Positions 44,098 through 53,796 are shown, counted from the stretch's first letter. The stretch: 64,000 bases of DNA from Latilactobacillus curvatus JCM 1096 = DSM 20019 (GCF_004101845.1 NZ_CP026116.1:1240001-1304000), one strand, 5' to 3'. Notes: generated by a model from the sequence alone, not told the origin. Translations and numbers: made by a program.

Positions 44098-45153
44098 ATG
44101 TTTCTAACAATCCAAGAATTACGCCGTAATAAGTTAAAATTTGGCGCACTGAGTTTTATCATCTTTTTAATCGTTTTCCTAGTACTCTTCATCACCGGAC
44201 TAGCTGCCGGTTTAGCAAACGATAGTGGCGCGGCTATTAAAAATACGCCGGCGACGCATTTTGTTTTACAAGCCGGTTCGGAAAGTCGGTTGAGTCGCTC
44301 GGCACTCACCCAATCTGATTGGCAAGCTCTCAAACACCAATCACTGACACCCATCAACGTCACCCAAGCCACCATCGAGCGGCCTAAAAAACAAACAAAA
44401 ACTGACATTGCCTACATTGCAGTTGACGCTACGAGCTTCATGACACCCAAAGTCACCCAAGGTCAAAAGCTGTCCAACCAAGCCACCCAAAAAGTGGTGG
44501 TCAGCAGCAAGTTACAAGCCAATGGTTACCAATTAGGCGACACCTTTAAAGACAGTACCACTGGTCAGCAATTTAAAATCGGCGGCTTTAGCAAGCAGAT
44601 GGCTTATGCCCATACGCCTGTTATTTATTTAAACCACCACCAGTGGCAAACCATTTTTCCAACGCAAAAGACGACCTATAACGCGTTTGCTAGCAAACGG
44701 CCCTTGTCGGTTAACAAGCACTACCAAGTGATCAGCAAACAAACCTTGATTGATAACATCCCTGGCTACTCTGCAGAACAAAGTTCATTGTACTTGATGA
44801 TCGGCTTTTTATACGTCATCTCACTGTTTGTCCTCGCAATTTTCTTTTATATCATTACCCTACAGAAATTACGGGACTTTGGGGCCTTAAAAGCATTGGG
44901 CACAACCACACGCTATCTCAGCCAGCACATCATCTCTGAGATTGGCTTGTTAACGGCAGTGGCGATTCTTTTGGCTGGCGGTATCATTAGTGTCATCGCC
45001 CAGTCAATGCCTGCCAGCATGCCGTTTATGCTCACAGCACCAACGATCATCGGCACCAGCGTTCTATTTTTAGCCGTCGCCATCCTAAGCGCCCTATTAT
45101 CCCTTATTCAAGTGATTCGGATTGACCCGATCACAGCTATTGGAGGTCATTAA
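44098..45153 (+). CDS. ABC transporter permease (FtsX/MacB type)
   Basis: The 351-residue protein has one N-terminal helix (LSFIIFLIVFLVLFITGLAAGL), a large extracytoplasmic domain (about 45-225) and three C-terminal helices (about 235-345) with RDFGALKALGTTTRYL. That is the four-helix MacB/FtsX topology. It pairs with the ATPase that starts one base after its stop. Substrate unknown; a TetR-controlled exporter of toxic compounds is the likeliest role. Confidence 0.87.
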   Translation: MFLTIQELRRNKLKFGALSFIIFLIVFLVLFITGLAAGLANDSGAAIKNTPATHFVLQAGSESRLSRSALTQSDWQALKHQSLTPINVTQATIERPKKQTKTDIAYIAVDATSFMTPKVTQGQKLSNQATQKVVVSSKLQANGYQLGDTFKDSTTGQQFKIGGFSKQMAYAHTPVIYLNHHQWQTIFPTQKTTYNAFASKRPLSVNKHYQVISKQTLIDNIPGYSAEQSSLYLMIGFLYVISLFVLAIFFYIITLQKLRDFGALKALGTTTRYLSQHIISEIGLLTAVAILLAGGIISVIAQSMPASMPFMLTAPTIIGTSVLFLAVAILSALLSLIQVIRIDPITAIGGH

Positions 45154-45154
45154 T

Positions 45155-45829
45155 ATGTCAGCACCGATTTTAACACTCGAACACATCACCAAAGATTATC
45201 CCGATGGTGATCAAATTAATCACATTTTAAAAGATATCTCCTTCACGATTCAGCCAGGTGAATTTAGCGCCATCGTTGGTCCCAGCGGTGTTGGTAAAAG
45301 TACTTTGTTGACGATTATGGGCGCGCTCTTGCAACCCACAGCCGGTCGTGTTACCTTGGCCGGTCAAGAACTTGCAACACTCAATCGTAATCGTCAAACA
45401 CAAATCCGCCGCGAATCAATTGGTTTTATTTTTCAGAGTTCAGAATTAATTCCCTATCTAACGGTCACTCAGCAGCTGACTTTTTTACAAAAAATCGCCC
45501 GTCATCGCGATCAATCCGCCGCTGAACAATTACTGACACAACTTGGATTAGGCCATCGATTACATAGTTATCCCGCTATGCTTTCTGGTGGTGAAAAGCA
45601 GCGGGTTGCCATTGCTCGGGCACTTATCAATCAACCTGCACTCATTTTAGCAGACGAACCAACCGCCAGTTTAGATGCGCAACGTGGTCGTGAAATTGTC
45701 CACTTAATTCGCGATGCAGTTCATGAACAAAAACGCACAGCTGTCATGGTAACACATGACGAACGGGTTTTAGATCTCGTCGATCACGTTTGGCGTATCG
45801 AAGACGGTCAACTCCGCCAAACCACATAA
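45155..45829 (+). CDS. ABC transporter ATP-binding protein
   Basis: The 224-residue ATPase has Walker A GPSGVGKSTLL near residue 44, signature LSGGEKQRVAIARAL near 145, Walker B LILADEPTASLD and the H-loop MVTHD. It belongs to the LolD/MacB-like branch. GGAGG lies 8 bases before ATG 45155, within the end of the permease gene. Confidence 0.92.
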   Translation: MSAPILTLEHITKDYPDGDQINHILKDISFTIQPGEFSAIVGPSGVGKSTLLTIMGALLQPTAGRVTLAGQELATLNRNRQTQIRRESIGFIFQSSELIPYLTVTQQLTFLQKIARHRDQSAAEQLLTQLGLGHRLHSYPAMLSGGEKQRVAIARALINQPALILADEPTASLDAQRGREIVHLIRDAVHEQKRTAVMVTHDERVLDLVDHVWRIEDGQLRQTT

Positions 45830-45877
45830 AAAAAACGGTCCTTTCACAACTTAGCGTTGTTGAAAGGACCGTTTTTT
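45829..45877. terminator. Bidirectional terminator
   Basis: ACGGTCCTTTCA(CAAC) / GTTGTTGAAAGGACCGT with flanking A7 and T6 between convergent genes. Confidence 0.88.
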
Positions 45878-45898
45878 AGTTCCAGAGGATAGCTACTA

Positions 45899-46750
45899 TT
45901 ATTCGACGTTTTCAAATTTACCCCACAAGTTCATTGTGGATTGAATATTAACAAAGGCATTCGGATCGGCATCCTTAACGACCCGTTTTAATTCCGTTAG
46001 ATCGTATTTTGAAACAACTGTCATGATCACTGTTGTTTCTTGGTTGGTATACAGACCAGTTCCATCTAATTCAGTCGCACCATGAATAAAGTCACGCATT
46101 CGCTTCTTCAATTCTTCAGGTCGCTTGGTAAAAATCGTCACAGTCACCTTTTGTTGTTGAATATAGATATAATCCATCAACAAGCTTGAAACAAAGATTT
46201 CGACGATACTGTATAAGGCAGCACCCCAACCAAAGAAGATGCCCGCTGCAAGAATGATCATTCCGTTGATGATATTATTCACAACACCAACCCGTTTGCC
46301 AGTTAAGCGCCCAACTAACGTCACAATGACGTCCGTGCCACCAGTTGAAAAACCCGCTTTAAAACACAAGCCAACCCCTAAACCAATCAATGCGCCCCCG
46401 AACAAGGCACCTGCAAATCGTTCGGTGACAATTGGGTGAACAGGTACTGGAATGACCTTCAAGAAAAGGACACTCGTAAAAACAGCGACGATACTAAAAA
46501 TCGCGTACTGATGATTAATCTTGAACCATGCCAGAATCAATAATGGCACATTCAAAATAAAGACCAACATCGCAACACTTAATGAGCCGCCCATATAGCT
46601 GACTAACGAGGTTAGTAATTGGGCAATCCCCGTGACCCCACTCGAATACGTCTTCGCCGGAATCAAGAACAGATTAACACTCACCGCCGCCAAAAAACCG
46701 TATACCATCGCGATAATAATTTTTTTCGAATTTCCTTTTAAAGCAATCAC
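45899..46750 (-). CDS. YitT family membrane protein
   Basis: The 283-residue protein has about six helices with GVTGIAQLLTSL, FSTGGTDVIV and a C-terminal cytosolic DUF2179 domain (TVTIFTKRPEELKKRMRDFIHGATELDGTGLYT). Function is unknown in the family. GTG at 46750 is chosen since GGAGG is 7 bases upstream; a longer frame would start within the terminator of the preceding operon. Confidence 0.85.
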   Translation of the reverse strand: MIALKGNSKKIIIAMVYGFLAAVSVNLFLIPAKTYSSGVTGIAQLLTSLVSYMGGSLSVAMLVFILNVPLLILAWFKINHQYAIFSIVAVFTSVLFLKVIPVPVHPIVTERFAGALFGGALIGLGVGLCFKAGFSTGGTDVIVTLVGRLTGKRVGVVNNIINGMIILAAGIFFGWGAALYSIVEIFVSSLLMDYIYIQQQKVTVTIFTKRPEELKKRMRDFIHGATELDGTGLYTNQETTVIMTVVSKYDLTELKRVVKDADPNAFVNIQSTMNLWGKFENVE

Positions 46751-46768
46751 TGTAGCACCTCCATCGAT

Positions 46769-46803
46769 TAAAAAAGCCACACTCCCCCCTTGGAAGAGTG
46801 TGA
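46769..46803 (-). terminator. Terminator of the sda-OPT-pepD operon
   Basis: Minus-strand CACACTC / GAGTGTG followed by GCTTTTTT, 25 bases after the dipeptidase stop and 20 before the YitT start. Confidence 0.8.
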
Positions 46804-46827
46804 CAAATGATTAAAGTGCGCACTTGG

Positions 46828-48249
46828 CTATAGGTTCTTATCCATGACGAAGGTCAACTTAGAAAGTTGCGTTCCTTCTGTCACCAATTGCGCTAACAAA
46901 TCGGTTGTTGCTTCATGGTAATGTGCAGCAATTTCATGATTTTGCTGGGTTAAGAAATCAGTGGCATTCGCTTCCGCCTTTACAGCAGCATCCACCGTAG
47001 CAATCTTAGTTCTTGCCCATTCTGATAATGCTTTTTGGTAGTCAATATCAGCTTTCTTAAAGGCCCCGTAGTGTGATTCAACAATCATTGCTAATGCTTC
47101 ATATAACCAGTAAGCGTTCTTCAACTGCATCTTCGCTGGTAGTTCGCGATAACTTTCATCCGTATCCATCGCATTCGTAAAGAATGGTACGTGTGGACAG
47201 AATGTTGGTACCCCCAAACCTAACCATTGAACACCACGCACAGCATCTGGCACATTGTTTCTAATCTGACAGATATGTGAGTTTTGCGTCCGTGAAAGTG
47301 AAATTGACCGATAAATCGTCTTTTGTTCTTCTGTCCCATTACCAAGTGGATCGTAAATAGTTTCGTTATAATGTGATTTTAACACATATTGAACATCTTC
47401 CACACTTATTTTACGGTTAGCCTTGCGAATGAAAGGCAAGTCACTCGATTCAGGTTCTTGTTTGATTTCAGGGTTCAAATAGCGTTGTGCATACCAAACC
47501 CGTGGTGTGTTATAGTGACGATCTAATTCAGTATCCGTCCCAAAAATCTTACGGAAGTTCCATTCAGCTTCACTCGGATTCAAGTGATTTTCACTGACGA
47601 ATTCTTGAATACCTTCTGACTACATGTAATTTTCTGGATCATTAAAGTCGACATCTTCGATGGCAATTTGGTTAGCGGCAACTGCATAACAATCATCCGG
47701 AATCCGAACAGCAACCCAGTGATGCCCAGTAACAATTTCTTGATACCAAACTTCATTTTGATCACTGTATTGAACGCCATTACCTTCAGCTGAACCGTAT
47801 TTAGCAATCAAATCCCCCATCAATTGAACCCCTTGACGTGCAGAATCGATGTATGGCAGAACCAACGTACACATTGAATCTTCAGCTAAACCTTGCTTGA
47901 CCAACGGATCATAAGCTAATACCCGTTCGTTGGCATAAACACTTTCAGTTGCGGAGAGGGCGACATTTTTTTCATTAATCCCGTCTTCTTCATTTAAACC
48001 ATCACTTAAATCGCCGTTGGGGGTTGATGTGTAACGATAACCGTCCGTCGGTAACGGCATGGTTAAGCCGTTATATTTTGAAACATATGTCTCATGTCGA
48101 TCATGAACTGCTGGTTGTACGAAGAACCGTTTAGGATGGATTGCATAGAAGCGATCCTCATTTCGCGAAATCATCGTAGAGCCATCAATTGACGCATTCT
48201 TCCCTACCATCATTGAAGTACATGCTGATAATTCGATTCTGTCTGTCAT
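46828..48249 (-). pseudogene. pepD: C69 family dipeptidase interrupted by an in-frame amber codon
   Basis: Two open segments lie in one frame: 48249-47620 (start MTDRIELSACTSMMVGKNAS, with Cys as the likely N-terminal nucleophile after processing) and the remainder to 46828. They are separated only by TAG at 47622-47620. Joined, they give a PepD-type peptidase of about 473 residues, the family length. The sequence around the codon is ENYM-stop-SEGIQEFV, and the downstream part remains intact and protein-like. One change from CAG would explain it. It is last in the sdaAB-sdaAA-OPT-PqqD operon. It could be a recent loss of function or a sequencing error. Confidence 0.82.
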
Positions 48250-48301
48250 TTGAAAAACTCCTTTTTATTAAAAATGTGATTCACTAATTGATTAATAAAA
48301 C

Positions 48302-48655
48302 TTAGTCGGTTACCCGCCGGATCAAATGTTCTGTGTGTTCTAGATGATTCAAATACACGAGTAATCGTTCATACAGGTATTCACCGGCTTCATCATACTG
48401 TCCTGCCAGTGCTTGGCCAATCTGGTGGACACTGCGTTTTCCATTCACATGCCTAAAGACAAAACTACCATAATCATCAAGTTCCAGCTGTGTTTCTAGC
48501 GGAATCTTCACATGCAAACGCCGTAATGTCCGTTGAATCCAGTGATTCTGCGGCCGAATAATGGTGACCTGGCCAGCTTGTAACTTAAACTGAACTTGCG
48601 GATTTTTTTCATAGATGAGTTGTTCTAAATCAATCTCCGCTTTCTGTCGTCCCAT
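48302..48655 (-). CDS. PqqD-like protein
   Basis: The 117-residue protein has the winged-helix PqqD/RRE-like pattern: ELDDYGSFVFRHVNGKRSVHQIGQAL followed by LYERLLVYLNHLE. PqqD proteins bind precursor peptides for radical-SAM or other modifying enzymes, but none of these enzymes is here. It overlaps the OPT transporter end by 26 bases and precedes a dipeptidase. A peptide-handling role is an inference. Not a PQQ gene by context. Confidence 0.72.
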   Translation of the reverse strand: MGRQKAEIDLEQLIYEKNPQVQFKLQAGQVTIIRPQNHWIQRTLRRLHVKIPLETQLELDDYGSFVFRHVNGKRSVHQIGQALAGQYDEAGEYLYERLLVYLNHLEHTEHLIRRVTD

Positions 48656-50573
48656 CTTCTGTTGCCCCTCCTTTATGAATCATCATAAGTGGCACAGTAA
48701 TCGAAACAACCATGACAACCAATAAGATAATCCCCATTGCATTGGTATTCGCAAAACCAGTAATTACGCGATCTTTTAACACACCGGTTACGTGGAGAAT
48801 AATCCCGATTAAACCAATAATTGAACCACCAGCAATTAAACCGGATGATAAACTAATCCCACTTTGAACCCGATTATTCTTAATCGCTTCATCACGCGTT
48901 GCTTTTTCAATAAAGACTTTAATCAAAGCACCGATCAAGATGATTGAAGTGGTTGAAATTGGTAAGTAAAAACCAATTGCAACGGTCATGATTGGTAAAT
49001 CTAAAAAGTAGAAAGCTAATGCCATCATAACCCCAACGATAATCATGATCCATGGTAATTTACCCGTCATAATCCCAGATGTTAATGTAGCAATTAAGTT
49101 CGCTTGTGGTAACCCAAAGGCTGGTGTTGCACTATCTGTAACGAATTGTGGTGATAAGATGCTGATTGTGCCGACAGTTACGATTACGCCGACAATCCCG
49201 GCAATCATGAAATATTTCATCATTTCAGATTTTGAACCACCAATGACATATGTTACTTTTTGAGATTGCATGTAGCCACCACCAACAGCAACGGCGGTCA
49301 CAACGAATGTCCCGAACATCAATAAGATTTGCGTATGGTTATTGTCCGTCCAACCAAATAATACGAAGACTACCGTCATAATCACTAATGACGCAATTGT
49401 CATCCCTGATACAGGCAAGTTAGAACAACCAATCGTCCCAGCAACCCGGGCTGAAACAATGACAAAGAGTAAACTTAAGATGGCTGCTAGTAATGCACCA
49501 ACAATCCCCATTAAGAAGTTTTGCGCAATGATAATACCAATAACGAAGATCCCAACACCACCAACAACAATGGCAATCATACCAAGTGTATTCTTTTCTT
49601 CGCCTGCTACGTTTTTAGCAGCTAGTGTTTTCTTGATTGATGTCACGATAGTTGGGATTAATTTAATCGCACCGATTAAACCACCACAAAGCATCATTCC
49701 GGCACCAATGTATTTAACGTATGAACTTGATAAATCGTTAACGGCCATTTGATTCACGGCTAAACTCGTGTTATTCCAAACATGCGCACTGTTGCCCGCC
49801 ATATCTGTGAAATAACCGATTAACGGTGCAATCGCAAAGTTGGATAAAATCGCACCCGCAAACATTGTTAATGACACTTCTAATCCAACGATAAAACCAA
49901 TTCCTGCAAGTAATGGATTCACTTCAACGTCCAATTTCCATTTATAAAATGATGAACCAACGTAGCTAATCATGTTGTTGACGACACCAAACACTGATGA
50001 AGTTAGCATCGTAATAACCCCACCGATACCAAAGCCAACGCCCATGTATTTAAGCGAATCGCCACCAGTATCTGACGCAACTAAGGTTTCTGAAATCGCC
50101 ATGGCTTCTGGATAAACCAACTTACCATGTTCTTCAACCATTAAGTAGTTGTGCACTAATGAGGCTGTCCCCATTGAAAAAAGAATTGCGAGCACCCCAA
50201 CGATGACCCCTTGAATGAAGTTGATGTGGCCACCAATTAAAATAATAGCTGGTAAAACATAAATCATCCCACTGGCGATTGATTCACCACCACTGGACAT
50301 CCCTTGCATAATATTCTTGCCTAAAATCCCTTTTGATTTGGCAAAGGCACCGACTAACCCAGACCCAATAATTGAACCTGGAATCCCGGCTGCAACGGTT
50401 AAACCGGCCTTCATCCCAGAATAAGCTGTTGAAGCAGCAAAAATAATGGCTAAAATGCTCCCCATTATTAGAATCGCTAAGTTGCCGACCTTTTTGTCGC
50501 CTTGGTTGACATACGGTACATATTTCTCACCTGAAACACCGCCGTATGCGGATTTTGAAAGTTTCTTTTGCAT
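48630..50573 (-). CDS. OPT family oligopeptide transporter
   Basis: The 647-residue membrane protein has about 14-16 helices. It has a family-typical N-terminus (STAYSGMKAGLTVAAGIPGSIIGSG near residue 45) and long hydrophobic repeats. OPT proteins import peptides with protons. The gene lies 25 bases after sdaAA and overlaps the PqqD-like gene, so uptake, peptide cleavage and serine deamination look linked. Confidence 0.9.
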   Translation of the reverse strand: MQKKLSKSAYGGVSGEKYVPYVNQGDKKVGNLAILIMGSILAIIFAASTAYSGMKAGLTVAAGIPGSIIGSGLVGAFAKSKGILGKNIMQGMSSGGESIASGMIYVLPAIILIGGHINFIQGVIVGVLAILFSMGTASLVHNYLMVEEHGKLVYPEAMAISETLVASDTGGDSLKYMGVGFGIGGVITMLTSSVFGVVNNMISYVGSSFYKWKLDVEVNPLLAGIGFIVGLEVSLTMFAGAILSNFAIAPLIGYFTDMAGNSAHVWNNTSLAVNQMAVNDLSSSYVKYIGAGMMLCGGLIGAIKLIPTIVTSIKKTLAAKNVAGEEKNTLGMIAIVVGGVGIFVIGIIIAQNFLMGIVGALLAAILSLLFVIVSARVAGTIGCSNLPVSGMTIASLVIMTVVFVLFGWTDNNHTQILLMFGTFVVTAVAVGGGYMQSQKVTYVIGGSKSEMMKYFMIAGIVGVIVTVGTISILSPQFVTDSATPAFGLPQANLIATLTSGIMTGKLPWIMIIVGVMMALAFYFLDLPIMTVAIGFYLPISTTSIILIGALIKVFIEKATRDEAIKNNRVQSGISLSSGLIAGGSIIGLIGIILHVTGVLKDRVITGFANTNAMGIILLVVMVVSITVPLMMIHKGGATEDGTTESGD

Positions 50574-50597
50574 AATTGTTCCTCCTAAAAGTCGCTT

Positions 50598-51488
50598 TTA
50601 TTTAAGGCTCTTATCCTTACCAAAGATTTGCATCTTCAATGCAACCCCGGTTGGTGTAGCAGCTAATCCACCTAAACCAGTTTCACGTAATGTAGATGGC
50701 ATATCTTCACCGATTCGTTTCATGGCACCAATCACTTCATCAGCTGGAATCTTGCTGATTAGCCCTGCCAATGCCATATCAGCACTGGTCAAGGCATCGA
50801 CGGCCCCAATCACGTTTCGTTTAACACATGGTATCTCAACTAATCCAGCAACGGGATCACAAACCAATCCCAATAGATTAGACATCGCCATCGCGAATGC
50901 TTCCGACGATTGTTGTGGTGTGCCACCAGCAGCTTCAACTGCAGCGGCGGCGCCCATCGCGGCAGCACTCCCCACTTCGGCTTGGCAGCCTCCAGTTGCC
51001 CCGGCAATCATCGCCTTATTGGCAACAATCATCCCAAAGGCTGACGCACAAAACAAGAACCGAATCTGCGCATCCCGATCAAGCGCCAAGCGCTCAGTAA
51101 TAACAGACAAAACACCAGGTAAAGTACCTGCTGAACCAGCAGTTGGCGTCGCACAAATGATTCCCATTGAAGCATTGACTTCATTGGTAGCTACCGCATT
51201 TTGCATAGCGGTCAACATCACATCACCTGATAACGACTTTCCCTTTTCCCGATACCGCTTCAACAGAACCGCTTCACCGCCTGTAATCCCAGTGGCAGAC
51301 TGAACACCTTCACCGGTCACGCCTTTTTCTTCGGCCGCAATCATGACATCCAAGTTTTTCCCCATGGTTGCCCAAATGACTTCACGACTAGTGTGACTCA
51401 TCGCAACCTCTTGTTCGATAATCAATTCCGAGATTGGTAGTTGCCGTTCTTGCGCTGTCTCGACTAATTCGTGAATTGTTGTATACAT
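50598..51488 (-). CDS. sdaAA: L-serine dehydratase, alpha subunit
   Basis: The 296-residue iron-sulfur subunit deaminates serine to pyruvate. Cys ligands are in IICATPTAGSAG, FLFCASAFG and GLVCDPVAGLVEIPC. It follows sdaAB by 14 bases. Confidence 0.95.
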   Translation of the reverse strand: MYTTIHELVETAQERQLPISELIIEQEVAMSHTSREVIWATMGKNLDVMIAAEEKGVTGEGVQSATGITGGEAVLLKRYREKGKSLSGDVMLTAMQNAVATNEVNASMGIICATPTAGSAGTLPGVLSVITERLALDRDAQIRFLFCASAFGMIVANKAMIAGATGGCQAEVGSAAAMGAAAAVEAAGGTPQQSSEAFAMAMSNLLGLVCDPVAGLVEIPCVKRNVIGAVDALTSADMALAGLISKIPADEVIGAMKRIGEDMPSTLRETGLGGLAATPTGVALKMQIFGKDKSLK

Positions 51489-51502
51489 CTTCCCACCACT
51501 TT

Positions 51503-52153
51503 CTATAACACAATAACGTCTTGGCTCATTCCGCGGACCTGTTCAATCTGTTCCGGGTACGGCTTATCAATCAGTTCGATTTTATACAAAAACCGATCTG
51601 GCACTTTAACCGATATGCGCTTATCACGATAGTTGCCTTCAAATATCTGGTCTAAAGCATCGCCGATTTCTTGTTCCGATTCGACAAAAACCAATGGTAA
51701 CGGGCCATCCGTTTTAATCACAATGCCATTCAAATTCACTTGGCGGATTTCGATGGTCCCGCCCCCAATTGAACAGCCCCAAATCGTTAGTTCCTTCTCA
51801 CGATTGATTAACGTTAATTCCGCTGTATTGGGATGGTGCACTGGACTATTCCCTGGATCTTCAATGAAGACAACGTCAATACCTTGACGTCGCGCTAAAT
51901 CAACTGCCATTGGTACCCTTTGATCGGCCGGATCGAATCCTAGCACGCCACTAATAATTGCATAATCGGTACCGTGCCCTTGGTGGGTTTGTGCAAAAGA
52001 TTCGTAGTAACGCACAATAACTTTGTTAATCGGTGCATGAAAAAGACGATTAGCAACATGTCCAATGGCAACTGCGCCAGCAGTATGTGAACTTGAAGGG
52101 CCAATCATAATCGGTCCAATGATATCAAAAACGCTCCGATATTGATTTGTCAT
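51503..52153 (-). CDS. sdaAB: L-serine dehydratase, beta subunit
   Basis: The 216-residue subunit has the GPSSSHTAGAVAIG motif near residue 16 and a C-terminal ACT-like domain (SVKVPDRFLYKIELIDKPYPE). It is the first gene of the operon. A minus-strand TTGTTT-16-TATAGA near 52225 could be the promoter. Confidence 0.94.
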   Translation of the reverse strand: MTNQYRSVFDIIGPIMIGPSSSHTAGAVAIGHVANRLFHAPINKVIVRYYESFAQTHQGHGTDYAIISGVLGFDPADQRVPMAVDLARRQGIDVVFIEDPGNSPVHHPNTAELTLINREKELTIWGCSIGGGTIEIRQVNLNGIVIKTDGPLPLVFVESEQEIGDALDQIFEGNYRDKRISVKVPDRFLYKIELIDKPYPEQIEQVRGMSQDVIVL

Positions 52154-52454
52154 GTTCTCCTCCTACTTTCTGAGATAGCATTAACAAATAGGACTACTTA
52201 TCCAATAAATCACAATCTCTATATCTGTACCATAACACAAAACAAACACGGCTTCATGATATTCTAATAAGCAACTTTGTGAAAAAATGAGAGGATTCTT
52301 AGATTTATTTATAAAACGAATCCCATAATTAGCTTTGCCTATTTAAAGGTTGCCATCAGCCACTTTCAAGATTATATACCCTAAAGCACACTCATTTTTT
52401 CGCAAGGTGCCGAATTTTATTGTACTACAACACAGGTTTTTAAATCCACTATCT

Positions 52455-52483
52455 TTGCGTCACTGTTCAATAACTACTATAAT
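52455..52483 (+). promoter_or_regulatory. Promoter of the NmrA-like gene
   Basis: TTGCGT (52455-52460), 17 bases, TATAAT (52478-52483), 34 bases before the ATG. The preceding 52154-52454 shows no gene; it contains the sdaAB promoter region. Confidence 0.72.
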
Positions 52484-52517
52484 GGACAGCACACACATTT
52501 ATATTGGAGGTTTTACT

Positions 52518-53159
52518 ATGCGGATTTTTGTTATTGGCGCCCATGGTAACGTTGGCCAGCTCCTAATTAGCCAACTCGTTGCTGCCGGTCACACCGTTAC
52601 AGCCGGCATTCGTGTCGAACAACAGGCGGATGAACTTGCACAACTAGGGGCCATGCCTGTCTTATTCGATTTAACCAAACAACCTAAGGCTTTAGCACCA
52701 CTATTTGCCGATCATGATGCGATTGTCTTTACAGCTGGTTCTGGCGGTAAAACAGGCGATGATCAAACACTGTTGGTTGATCTCGATGGCGCCGTTAAGA
52801 GTATGGCAGCAGCTAAGATTGCTGAAGTTAGTCGCTACGTCATGGTCAGTGCACTCTTTGTTGAGGATCGAACTAAATGGCCTGAAAGTATTAAACCGTA
52901 CTACGCTGCAAAATACTATGCCGATCACTGGCTTGAATTCTCTGGTTTAGATTGGACCATCTTGCGTCCTGGGACACTTACAAACGACGAAGCTACCGGC
53001 CTAGTGACAATGCAACCATCTGGTGGACAAGTTGCACGTGCTGATGTCGCTGCGATGATTTGCACCGTCTTAGAACATCCGACCGAAACAATCCACAAGA
53101 AATTCTCGTTTGTTAACGGCGACTTGCCTTTAATAGACGCCATCAAAAAAGCAGACTAA
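52518..53159 (+). CDS. NAD(P)-binding SDR/NmrA-like protein
   Basis: The 213-residue protein has GAHGNVGQ at the N-terminus (dinucleotide-binding), FTAGSGGKTGDD, and WTILRPGTLTN, typical of atypical SDRs (YhfK/YwnB-like). Catalytic activity is unknown. ATG at 52518 has GGAGG 7 bases upstream; the frame is open further 5' but lacks a site. Its last codons KKAD-stop lie inside a palindromic terminator. Confidence 0.85.
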   Translation: MRIFVIGAHGNVGQLLISQLVAAGHTVTAGIRVEQQADELAQLGAMPVLFDLTKQPKALAPLFADHDAIVFTAGSGGKTGDDQTLLVDLDGAVKSMAAAKIAEVSRYVMVSALFVEDRTKWPESIKPYYAAKYYADHWLEFSGLDWTILRPGTLTNDEATGLVTMQPSGGQVARADVAAMICTVLEHPTETIHKKFSFVNGDLPLIDAIKKAD

Positions 53160-53175
53160 ATTAGTCTGCTTTTTT
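53145..53175. terminator. Palindromic terminator encoding both C-termini
   Basis: AAAAAAGCAGACTAA (53145-53159) and its exact complement TTAGTCTGCTTTTTT (53161-53175) flank a single A. Both convergent genes end AAA AAA GCA GAC TAA within it, so each terminates with the same tail and an embedded bidirectional terminator. Confidence 0.85.
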
Positions 53176-53796
53176 CGTAGTCTTTTTTTTGGTGGTTGTT
53201 TTCTTAGTCGTTGCTTTTTTGGTAGCTGTCTTTTTAGCTGTTGTCTTCTTGGCAGGCGCTTTTTTCTTAGTCGTTGCCATTTTCTTAGGTGCGGCTTTCT
53301 TCTTAGCGGGCGCCTTCTTTTCGACTGGTTCTTCTTTAGGCGCCTGTGAACCGATTACGACGGCTTCCAAGTCCTTTGTTAGCAAGTCGGCAATCTTCGT
53401 CCAATTAGCAGCTGCCGATTCTTCAAACGAAGCTACCGTCCCAATTAAGTCAATCCGCATGTTCGAGCGATTAATGAGTGGCGATGTCACATATAAATAA
53501 AGATTCACCTCTGCTTGGTCGTCGAGTTCAAAAAATTGATTTACTTTTTTAATGTATTGTAATGGTAGATTCACAATCCCCGTTTCCAATGTCACCTTAA
53601 CGGGTTCGCCAGCATATTCTGTCAGCACCGAAAAAGAGGCCAAAGCTTGTTTTTCAATGGCTTTATCAATAGCGGGTTTTAACTGTGCCAAAATACCGTC
53701 CGCCACAAAAGGATCTGGCGTGGGGAGCTCGTATTCATCCGTTAAATATGTTTGATCTTGAATTTGATTGATAAATGCTTGTACTTCTATCTTCAT
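53161..53796 (-). CDS. Hypothetical protein with histone-like Lys/Ala tail
   Basis: The 211-residue protein has an N-terminal beta-rich domain (residues 1-150) of no recognised family, then a low-complexity tail from about 155 with APAKKKAAPKKMATTKKK-type repeats of Lys, Ala and Thr, like histone H1 or bacterial H1-like proteins. The tail could bind nucleic acid or cell wall polymers. It overlaps the terminator palindrome with its convergent neighbour. Confidence 0.65.
   Translation of the reverse strand: MKIEVQAFINQIQDQTYLTDEYELPTPDPFVADGILAQLKPAIDKAIEKQALASFSVLTEYAGEPVKVTLETGIVNLPLQYIKKVNQFFELDDQAEVNLYLYVTSPLINRSNMRIDLIGTVASFEESAAANWTKIADLLTKDLEAVVIGSQAPKEEPVEKKAPAKKKAAPKKMATTKKKAPAKKTTAKKTATKKATTKKTTTKKKTTKKAD

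Noticed and set aside
48302-48655. PQQ biosynthesis gene
   Set aside because: PqqD-like fold only; no pqqA, pqqC or pqqE nearby, so cofactor synthesis is not supported.
50446-51303. 285-codon open frame on the plus strand
   Set aside because: Antisense to sdaAA and the OPT start, whose families are clear; it is Pro/Ala/Ser-rich with no ribosome site.
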